Shown here piece by piece: positions 55,701 through 64,000 of a stretch of 64,000 nt of DNA. Source of the stretch: Impatiens glandulifera (lineage: Eukaryota; Streptophyta; Magnoliopsida; Ericales; Balsaminaceae); the NCBI RefSeq assembly GCF_907164915.1, contig NC_061866.1, positions 27,049,905 to 27,113,904 on the forward strand, written 5' to 3'. A program made the position numbers and the translations under genes. Every line of letters begins with the position of its first letter. Positions within the stretch are counted from its first letter, which is position 1. Below the pieces are notes generated by a model. That model saw only the letters and a list, made by a program, of their open reading frames with translations. It was not told where the DNA came from and ran no database searches.

Positions 55701-58700
55701 AACATCATTGCACGAGTCTAGAAGAATAGATAACCAGGTGAGTGATTCAATCAAATGTATTGTGTTTATAGATAAAATACTAGGATAATGGGGGTGCTTA
55801 CTTTTAAGACCTAACCCTTTTCCCCTCCAAGTGAAACTTGAATTGGTTGCATTTCATGATATGCATGACTTAGTTATTAGGTTGTAATGAAAAAATATAG
55901 GTAGGTGATCATTAGTGTTGAATGATGAAGCTTGTGGTGGTATGTTGTGAGCAGAGAAGTTTTTTGTTTTGTTGGAAAACGGATTAATGCCATTTTATTA
56001 AAAATAAAGTCCCAAAGTGTCTTTACAAATGTTTTGCAAAGGAAGTTGTTTTCACACAAACAAGAACACCTATCAAAACTTCTATAAAAAAAAAACAATT
56101 ACATTTGGTCTCACTAGGTTGTTTGTTATGTTACTCGAGGGTTTTTGTTCCATTCTGAACGTATACTGATGGTCGATTAATTTATTTTGCAAAAGCTTCG
56201 TGGCAGGGCAGGCAGACAAGGGGATCCAGGATCAACCCGTTTCATGGTCAGGTATTATCTTCGCTGTTCTAGTGGCCATCTTTTATAACAATTGTTTAGT
56301 ACAGGGATACCTGCTTATCTGAACTTCTGGTGTCAATCGAAAGTATATAAATTTTAGATGTACTGAATAAATTGTAGTTCAGACAAATTGGTTTATGTTT
56401 TATGCGCCGGGATAAGTTCTTCTTATGTTTATAATTTTTTTTTCTATTTGGTAGGATGATTCTTTTATTGTCATTATAAAGTAATGATTATTTAAGAATT
56501 ATCTATCTAATAATGCAAGTTATCTGTTATATACCAGCTTACAAGATGAGATGTTTCAGAAATTCAATTTCGACACTGAATGGGCTGTAAGGCTTATATC
56601 AAAGATTACAAATGATGAGGATATACCCATTGAAGGTGATGCTATAGTAAAACAGGTATTGTACTCATCTTATGTCATCCAATGTTTAATCTGCAGTACC
56701 ATATTATGTATCTGAAATTCAACAAAACTAAAACTGCCAGCTGCTGGCTCTGCAAGTCAATGCAGAGAAATACTTTTTTGGCATTCGGAAGAGTCTGGTG
56801 GAGTTTGATGAAGTATTAGAGGTAAATATTTCTGTAACTTCACATTATAGGTGACACTAATATTTACAAGTTACAAACATGATTTCCCTCAATTTGGATC
56901 AAATCCTGAGTCCTGGATTACTTTTTGACATCTAAATGTTTTAATATTGTCAGGGTTTTGAAATTTTATAATGACTTGAATGTGCTTTTCTGAATTGCAT
57001 CAGGTCCAAAGAAAGCATGTCTATAATCTTAGGCAAGTTATTTTGGCCGGAAAATCTGAAAATTGCTCTGAACATGTCTTTCAGTGAGTACTCTCATTCT
57101 TAATTATTTTATAATGTTTAACGTCACTTCATTTATGTTAACACTCTGGCTTCTCTAGAATATATTAATAATATTTCTGTTCTGCAACATATAGAGTATT
57201 TTTTGAAACATCTCCCTTTATCTTAGTGACAAAAAGTCATCCCTTAATCTCCTTTGGAACAGACGCATTGAGCTTGTGCTAAGATATCATAGGAATACAT
57301 TTCAGAAGAGAGAATAAAAATACTGAGCAAACCCATGAAATTGTTACAACTATAGAAGAGTGCTTATTTTCACTAATTTGTGAACATTCAGTGTTACCAA
57401 CCCGTTTCATGTAAATATTTAAGATAAAGTGCCAATATACACAAACTTTTCTAAAAAGTGCAAATATATACCCAAATGCCTAAACATACAAATATACTCA
57501 ATTACTCACAAACTACTTTAATTAGTGCAAAAATACCCATCCATCTTCTTTTCATCATTAGTTTCATTAATTAGTACTAAACTCATGATATTTTCCCTTT
57601 TAGGTACTTATGACTTTTTGTATATATTACCCATTTTGAGAAAACTCGTGATACACATGCTCTCTTTTATCAAAGATTTATTGAACCTCAATTTTCTCTT
57701 GAACTTTTTTACAATTTTGTTTTATGGTCATATTATTTACTTATTTTTGTCTATGCCTTTTAATTAGCAAATTGCTTCAAATTTAACAGTAATAATAAGA
57801 AATATTTTCCCTATCGTGCATGGCTGCGTAATTTCAAGAAAGACGCAGCTTTATATTTCTCTTTTTTGAATGTACGATGCTAGCATGACTTGCAATGAAT
57901 GAACATTTTGTGCCGAACTTCTTCAGTTTTTAGATTAAACCATTTGTTATATATTGTGGCCTGCGCCTAAATTTTTGTGTCCAAAACTAATGTTTTTATC
58001 TCAGAGGATAACTACTTCACTGTAGCGAAATTTCATTTGCTAATATCTAGGCACTTCTAAGAGACTAAATGGGTGTGAATTGTAAATGACTTCAATAGAC
58101 TAAGAGTTCCCTCCTTACAGGTACATGCAAGCGGTGGTAGATGAAATCATTTTGGGTAATGTTGATCCACTTCAGGTATATTAGATTTACAATCTTTAGA
58201 TCAGATGCACACTTTGGGCTATTTTGTTATCAACTTTTTTTTTATGTTGATCATCATCCAAAAACAATCTACATTGTTATTTTGTCACAATCACAATGAT
58301 CTAAAAAATTAATCTGTTGATGATTCAGGAAAATAATTGTTATAAATGAAGCAAAAGGTTATACTATAACTGGGATTATGATTTAAAAAATAATTTATAT
58401 ACCAAAAATCAACAAAATTACACTATAATCTGGCTCATAACCTGATCCAAGAAAATCTTATATCAAACAAAAAAAATCGCTTTCAATTTTAAGTTTGGCG
58501 ATTTTCCAATGGGATCATGATTGTGATAAAATTCTATTTTCTAAATAGGCTCAATTGTGTTTCTTCATTTTTATTGAACATACAGCATCCTAGCAAGTGG
58601 AACTTGGGTAAGCTTTTGAAGGATTTCAACCAAGTTGCAGGAAATATTCTTGATGGTGAGTGACAAGTTTTCATGATGATTTCTGTGAGTTGCTTACATG

Positions 58701-60035
58701 TTTAAATTTCATTGTGCAAATCATAAAGTAGTTGATCTTTACAGTTTCATTTACTGCAGTTAGAGAAGAAACATTACTGGAATCCACATTACAACTTCGG
58801 GAGTTGGATTATATAGATATTAACAACTTCTACCTTCCAAACTTGCCTCAGCCTCCAAATGCATTCAGGGGAATCCGCATGAAAAGCTCCTCTTTGAAAC
58901 GTTGGCTTACGATATGCTATGATGATGATTCCATCAAGCACGTATTTTGACTATCTAATTTTTTTGGCTACCAGTCACTTTGCTTCATATTATTTTTGTT
59001 TCCTAAGTCTTTTTATTGACCTGTTCAATCCAGAGATGGAAAGATGCGTGCAACTGTTAATCTTCTCCGCAAGTACTTTGGTGACGTTCTGATTGCTTCA
59101 TATCTAGACACTGTTCAAGAATCAGGTTATGATGATGGATATGTCAAAGAGATAGAGGTGAGATCATGGATCAGATTCTATTTGGTATCATAATTTTCCA
59201 TCTTGATCATGATAAAAAACAAATTACATTTGTTATGATTTTCAACAATCTCAATCATCCATAACATAATCTAGAACACAATTTTTATACCAAATGAAAC
59301 AAAACAAAAATTACACTATAATTCTGAAAATCACTTACAATTTCACTTTTGCAATTTTCCTATTGGATCGTGATTGTGACAAAATAGCAGTTTCCAACCA
59401 ATCTCGGTGCGATATCTTGCCTGAACATATGTTCCTAAAGTCATGTCATTTTGCATTTTGGTTTCCCAGTTTGACTTCAAACTGCTTAATGAAGTTTGTG
59501 TTGTTGACAAGTAAAAGACAAAAATGTGCTCAATGTGGTTGATGTTTTTCTATGGAAATGGGTATTTTGATCTTTGTACCATATTAAGTGTGAGGAGTTG
59601 ATTCAACGTGCTAAACACCATGTTTATGTCTTTTCCCGATTATGTGAACACTTTACCTTCATTGACATCGATTTGACTACACAATGTTTATCTTCCTTCT
59701 TTGTTGGAAACTCAGAGGACTGTTTTGGTGAAGACTCTGGATTGTTTTTGGAGGGATCATCTCGTAAACATGAATAGGCTCAGTTCAGCGGTACGTCATT
59801 CTCTCGATTCCATCGTTAAACATGGTAAATATGTGATCGGACTGAATGGAATGCAATTTTTTTATTCTTCCAGGTAAATGTAAGAAGTTTTGGACACAGG
59901 AATCCTCTTGAGGAGTACAAAATTGATGGATGCAGATTCTTCATCTCAATGCTCAGTGCAACTAGGAGACTAACTGTAGAATCTATTTTGAGGTACTGGT
60001 CATCTCCAATGGAATCACAAGAAATATATCTATAA
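46742..60035 (+). CDS. SECA2: Chloroplast protein translocase ATPase SecA2, 31 exons
   Basis: 1057 residues, motor ATPase of the second plastid Sec system. Ser-rich transit peptide (about 1-60), Walker A MKTGEGKT (171-178), Walker B DEVD (281-284), [34 protein letters not shown], and C-terminal [20 protein letters not shown]. All exons join in frame: 46742-46939, 47022-47156, 47238-47307, 47411-47475, 47569-47689, 48145-48236, 48529-48594, 48750-48814, 49049-49136, 49250-49315, 49436-49551, 50208-50298, 52046-52129, 52214-52306, 52412-52507, 52606-52691, 54446-54524, 54617-54730, 55056-55151, 55221-55284, 55448-55737, 56196-56251, 56538-56655, 56741-56821, 57004-57083, 58121-58175, 58586-58655, 58760-58937, 59034-59157, 59716-59790, 59874-60035. 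All introns are GT-AG except intron 28 (58938-59033), which needs a GC-AG pair. No lesion was found. Confidence 0.96.
50594..50598. repeat. Target-site duplication AAAAC, left copy
   Basis: AAAAC precedes the LTR end TGTAGAAAAA at 50599. The same five bases follow the right LTR at 51857-51861. Five bases is the copia standard. Confidence 0.9.
50599..51856 (-). mobile_element. Copia deletion derivative in SECA2 intron 12
   Basis: Two 276-bp LTRs (50599-50874 and 51581-51856) begin TGTAGAA and end TTCTACA and differ at about five sites. Read on the minus strand, the primer-binding site TGGTATCAGAGCGGG abuts the right LTR (51566-51580) and a polypurine tract, GAGGGGGAG, abuts the left LTR (50875-50883). 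The 706-bp interior lacks protease, integrase and reverse transcriptase; only the end of RNase H remains (near 50900-51000, [15 protein letters not shown]). It is therefore an internally deleted, non-autonomous copy. The element is confined to the intron and leaves the SECA2 exons intact. Confidence 0.95.
51060..51268. repeat. 7-bp minisatellite (TTGGCTC)n and (TTGGCAC)n
   Basis: About 17 copies of TTGGCTC, then about nine of TTGGCAC/TTGGTAC, then three of TTGGCTC, inside the deleted copia copy. Two higher-order blocks with a single-base difference indicate slippage after a variant arose. The repeated Leu-Gly-Ser-Trp and Ala-Lys-Ser-Gln frames are artefacts. Confidence 0.97.
51857..51861. repeat. 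Target-site duplication AAAAC, right copy
   Basis: Identical to 50594-50598 and directly after the right LTR. Confidence 0.9.
52940..54190. other. Insertion-like sequence in SECA2 intron 16
   Basis: Intron 16 (52692-54445) is unusually long. Its middle has balanced composition and, on the minus strand, coding-like stretches (53783-53571, [20 protein letters not shown]; 54115-54010, [20 protein letters not shown]) separated by stops. It may be a decayed element or a captured gene piece in antisense. No ends, target duplication or family were identified. Confidence 0.35.
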
Positions 60036-61915
60036 TAGAAGAAGAGCCATTATTCTTGCAAATATAATAACTTATAAAATCAATGTAGAAACCATTCATT
60101 TAGTTGTAAGAGCAATTGCTAATTATTAGAAATTCAAATTATGTATTTGACTTTTAATAGTACAAATAATTTAGTGTTTCTAAATGGTCCATTATTTAAT
60201 AAAGAATCTCAAATTTTGGGTAGCTATTTTTCAATGTAATTATGTATGAATCCTAAAATGATTTTAGATCATGTTAAAATAAACTCTAGAAATTGACCCT
60301 ATTTTATAACAAAAAAATATGTGGTCAAAATTGGAACCAACTTGAAAGGTTAAGGACCTCTTGGACATTTTGGTCAAAACCCATATCTAATAAATCTATG
60401 CTTAAGGGCTTTAATTACTTGTTTGGGCAAGGTATTTTCTGAAGTTTGTCAAGAAGATCTACATTGATGATGAGTACTAAGACTTATGTTGAAATTATGT
60501 ATGGCATTAGTTAGGTCATTAATAAAAAAAATTATTTATTTTCAATGTGAAATATGTAAATTTGTTAAATATTCACTTACAAGGTTTTCAACTTTATCAT
60601 ACTTGTTGTGTGTTGATTATCTTACTACACATTTTCAACATAATTCTTTCTTATGGAAAAACAAAATTAAAAGTTGAAACAAACTTTGAAAAGTTGTATA
60701 TTGTAATTCAAACACTATCTAAGCAATAAAAACCAACATTGTAAAAGAGTTTAAATTTCGAGCACTTTGAGTTATTTTCTCTTCTAATCAAATATCCACC
60801 CACAATCTAAATGGTGATAAGAAGTATATATGAAAATTATTTTTGGCCAATTCTTTTCAAAGAAATAAAGTTTGCAATTTTCATAAGTTCAATGTTTGTG
60901 GGCTTAATAAATCTCAACTATCTTGCTTTGATTAATTTGCAAGTCAAGCGGAACATATTATGTTTTTAAAAACTTAAAGTGAGAAATGGAAAACGATATT
61001 CTTATTACTGTGTAACTAGACGATAATATTCTCAACGATGAAAAACTCATAAATCTAAAAGGCTCTAGCAAAGGAATTTGATATTAGTGACCTTGCCATC
61101 CCAAGTTTTTTTTTCTGACTTATTGAAAGAAATATAAATATAAGAATGGATGTAGAATTATTTTCATTTATTTAAATAAGAATTTATTATTTAGAGAAAT
61201 TTAGTATGACTTCCAACATCATGTTTTCCACCTCAACTTAAGATGAATGAGAATCAAATATAAGATCTTAATACTAAAAAAAATAAAATGTTTTGTTTGA
61301 TATTGGAAGATAAAAAAAATTAATGGAATATTAGATTGTATATAATTGTTGTAAGTCAATTCATGACTTGTTTCTGAAAGTGAACTTGGGATACTTAGAT
61401 CCATAGTTTAGACCCTTATAATACTCAACCAACCTAGTCAAATATAAAGAGTGACATGAAAATCAACAATAAATAATAGTGAATATATTCAACATATGTC
61501 AAGTTAATGTATTATAATTTATAATAATTGATTAAAATATCTAAAAACTTAATTAGTGACACTTAATAGAAACACTTAATAGAAGAGAAAAAAAATACTA
61601 TTACAATTGTATAGACTAATAATAGTATAGCCAATACAATTTCTCTCATTTCTCTGAAAGAAACTTATATTTAAAAGATTATTTGGTTTCAATTGTTTTT
61701 TTTGTTATATAGGATTGATATTATTATAATATATAGATTTCATTAATTTAGCTTAAGATCTCCTTTTATATTTATATCAAGAAAGAATATACATTTAGCC
61801 AAAAATAATAATATTTTATTAATACATTAGCAAAAAAAATTGTCTGGTTAATTTTAAAAGTAAATTATTATCATGTTTAAAATTGATTTAAATAATTAAA
61901 AAAAAATCAACCATT
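60036..61915. other. SECA2 3' flank and AT-rich intergenic DNA
   Basis: The first 100-200 bases probably form the SECA2 3' UTR (AATAATAACTTATAAAAT at 60060-60080 could serve polyadenylation). The rest is AT-rich without recognisable genes. Confidence 0.5.
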
Positions 61916-61933
61916 TTATAAACTAGAAAAAGA

Positions 61934-62290
61934 GTGAAATTGGACAAAATAACCATAGAAAAAGCCTTTAAATAAGCTATAGCGCATAAATTTAATTGCG
62001 TAAATGATTACTTCAAAATATTCTGATGAAATTATCCCCGTCGTGTAACGCGAATGGTATGGCATGATCGTCTCGCGAGGAAAAGTATGTGAAAAGTCCA
62101 GAATGATAGTGTCCTTCACGTGACGATCATGCCCTTCGTGCGACGATCCCTTCGCGTGACGATCCTACAAAAATATTTTAGACTTTTCATAGGTTTTTTC
62201 TTCGCGAGACAATCTTGTCCTTCACGTTACGCGACGGAGGTGGTTTCGTTAGAATATTTTGAAGTGGTCATCTTCACAACGAACTTGGAA
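61934..62290. mobile_element. MULE-like MITE or remnant with CpG-rich inverted repeat
   Basis: Arms of about 110 bp are reverse complements (61998-62105 and about 62165-62282): ACTTCAAAATATTCTGATGA, CCCCGTCGTGTAACGCGAA and TCTCGCGAGGAAAA have inverted partners. The centre holds three or four TCGCGTGACGATC-type words. The outer left sequence GTGAAATTGGACAAAATAAC resembles the GGGAAATTTGA...AAATAAC ends of the MULEs in this window. No target duplication was found, and the right outer end seems lost. It lies 250 bp upstream of the ANGUSTIFOLIA start codon. Confidence 0.55.
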
Positions 62291-62541
62291 AAAAAAAAAA
62301 ACTAAAAAAAAAAAAGACTAAACGTTTGATTGGCCCACGTGGGGATAGAGAGGGGCGTGATTGGAATAAGCAAAAATATGCTTGAAAGTTGAAAGTGGGA
62401 GTGATAGAAAGAGTGTAGAGAGAGAAGACTAGGTCCGGCGAAATCTCAGGTAGGAAATGCTTCAATTCTGTAGCCGTATATGCATATACCTTGCCGGAGA
62501 AGAAGAACGGAAACTACTGTTAAATCCATACATACGATACG
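62291..62541 (+). promoter_or_regulatory. Putative ANGUSTIFOLIA promoter and 5' leader
   Basis: GC content rises after 62330. GAGAGA-type leader sequence at 62405-62430 precedes the start codon at 62542. CCCACGTGGGG at 62334-62344 is a perfect palindromic G-box (CACGTG), a bZIP/bHLH target. Promoter function is positional inference. Confidence 0.5.
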
Positions 62542-64000
62542 ATGAACAACGTTGTTAGAGAAAAAGAAGCATCATCGATCCAAACAATCGGCACAACTTC
62601 CAGATCTCCCGCGGATATGCCTCCTCGTCATAGAACTACCTCTTCTTCGCATCCTCTTCCTTTAGTCGTAACTTTAAATTGTATTGAAGACATCGCCTTC
62701 GAACAACAATGTCTTTCCGGAGTCGCTGCCGTCGAGCACGTTTCTCTCAGTCGTTTACTCGAGGCTAAGATTGAATCCGCCTCTGCTGTTCTCCTCCACT
62801 CACTTGCGTTCCTTCCTCGTGCAGCACAGCGCCGTCTTCGTCCTTGGCAACTTATACTCTGTCTTGGATCCTCCGATCGCTCCGTCGATTCTGCACTTGC
62901 TGCCGACCTAGGACTCCATCGTCTTGTCCATGTCGATGTTTCACGTGCTGAGGAGGTTGCTGATACTGTTATGGCTCTTATCCTTGGTCTTCTTCGGCGA
63001 ACTCATCTCCTTTCGCGACATACACTGTCAGCTTCGGGCTGGCTTGGCTCGGTGCAGCCGTTGTGCCGAGGGATGAGACGTTGTCGCGGACTTGTGTTGG
63101 GTATTGTTGGCAGATCTGCATCTGCAAGTTCTTTGGCTACTCGAAGCTTGGCTTTCAAGATGAGCGTGCTCTACTTCGATGTTCAGGAGGTACGTACTAA
63201 TTCGACAAGATCTACTATCAAATATCAAATTCACTTCTTTTGCACTCAAAACTGTGTTATCAAATGGCTGAAATGCGTTCTTTGTAACAAATTAAAGACC
63301 CGCTTTTATTGCTAGTATAAGAAATTTTTGCCATAACGGCTAATAATGTCCCCATCTGCTGGATTCTTATCGATTCTGTTCCCTTAGTTTAAATTTCAAA
63401 GTAATGATGGAGGCAAAGTACTCTACAATTATGAGCTAGGAAGTGGGAAATTCTGACAAATGTAAAAATGTCTGTTTACTTGAATGGTTGTTGGATAGAT
63501 TATAACAAGAAATTATGATGTGCATATTAATTTGGTTGTATGAGCTAATAATATCTTTCCTTTACAATGTCTAAAAGCAATTTAAGCAGGGGAAAGGAAA
63601 GTTGAACAGATATTCCACACAGTTTCCTTCTGCTGCCCGAAGAATGGACACCCTTAATGATTTGCTTGCTGCAAGTGATCTTATTTCTCTCCATTGTACT
63701 CTGACAAATGACACTGTTCAGTTAATCAATGCAGATTGTTTACAACATGTCAAGCCTGGTACTGTTATACTTTCTTTTGTAATCAGCTTAAACAAATGAG
63801 TTTGATCTCCATGTATATTCATTTAAGCATGGAATGGATGGATTTCTGCAGGTGCGTTCCTTGTGAATACAGGAAGCAGTCAGTTGTTGGATGATTGCGC
63901 TGTAAAGCAGCTTCTAATCGACGGTACCCTCGCAGGCTGTGCTCTGGATGGTGCTGATGGCCCGCAATGGATGGAAGCATGGGTATGGTGAATAGTCTTA
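62542..64000 (+). CDS. AN: ANGUSTIFOLIA, plant CtBP/BARS-like protein (5' part)
   Basis: Exons 62542-63189, 63590-63758 and 63852-63982 (GT-AG, in frame), continuing beyond the window. The product starts MNNVVREKEASSIQTIGTTS and then follows the family: LVVTLNCIEDIAFEQQCLSG, SASAVLLHSLAFLPRAAQRR, DTVMALILGLLRRTHLLSRH, GLVLGIVGRS (nucleotide-binding loop of the D-isomer dehydrogenase fold), RRMDTLNDLLAASDLISLHC, CALDGADGPQWMEAW. AN controls polar cell expansion, leaf width and trichome branching, and acts in the cytosol/trans-Golgi region on microtubules and stress responses. The first ATG gives an N-terminus about 15 residues longer than the Arabidopsis protein; a start further in (the Met before PPRHR) is possible. 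Confidence 0.95.

Noticed and set aside
62684..63249. Alternative frames at 62684-62911 (+) and 63028-63249 (-)
   Set aside because: Shadows of ANGUSTIFOLIA exon 1, whose frame matches the protein family throughout.

Overview
This is a 64 kb piece of an AT-rich flowering-plant nuclear genome, very probably a eudicot. The evidence is spliced genes with clear plant orthologues (SECA2, ANGUSTIFOLIA, a SAUR), plant retrotransposon types, GT-AG introns and many Mutator-like elements (MULEs). I cannot name the species.

Layout. 1-2514: truncated Ty1-copia element on the minus strand (protease/gag-pol fragments, primer-binding site and one 1.39 kb LTR with a 28-bp palindromic tandem repeat). About 2700-8660: decayed MULE carrying a DUF1985/Ulp1-type gene (+) and a FAR1-type transposase fragment (-), interrupted at 3595-4975 by a second MULE with a 10-bp target duplication. 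9128-10300: non-autonomous MULE with a 9-bp duplication. 10432-10926: intact SAUR gene (-). 11571-12752: Pack-MULE-like element with a broken Dof zinc-finger gene fragment. 12.8-20.8 kb: AT-rich, gene-poor, with a Helitron 3' end at 16128-16156. 20783-23690: large Pack-MULE with a captured GTE-type bromodomain fragment. 25.4-28.0 kb: gene-like debris including an ERO1 pseudogene. 28591-37153 and 37176-46415: two related autonomous-type MULEs side by side, each with a MURA-type transposase (+) facing a DUF1985-coiled coil-Ulp1 gene (-). 46742-60035: SECA2, 31 exons, 1057 residues, with a 1.26 kb copia deletion derivative in intron 12. 62542-end: first three exons of ANGUSTIFOLIA.

Most interesting. 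The MULEs carry CpG-containing short words in arrays confined to non-coding DNA (introns, gene leaders, the gap between genes, TIR flanks), and each element has its own word. The two adjacent large MULEs share gene plan and array positions but have unrelated words (a GCGTGACGCA type versus a GGGCGTGGGG type). This is the pattern expected of the anti-silencing system of Arabidopsis VANDAL MULEs, in which VANC proteins (DUF1985 family) bind family-specific repeated motifs. Here it appears in TIR-bearing MULEs whose VANC-like protein also has a C48 protease domain. That functional link is inference.
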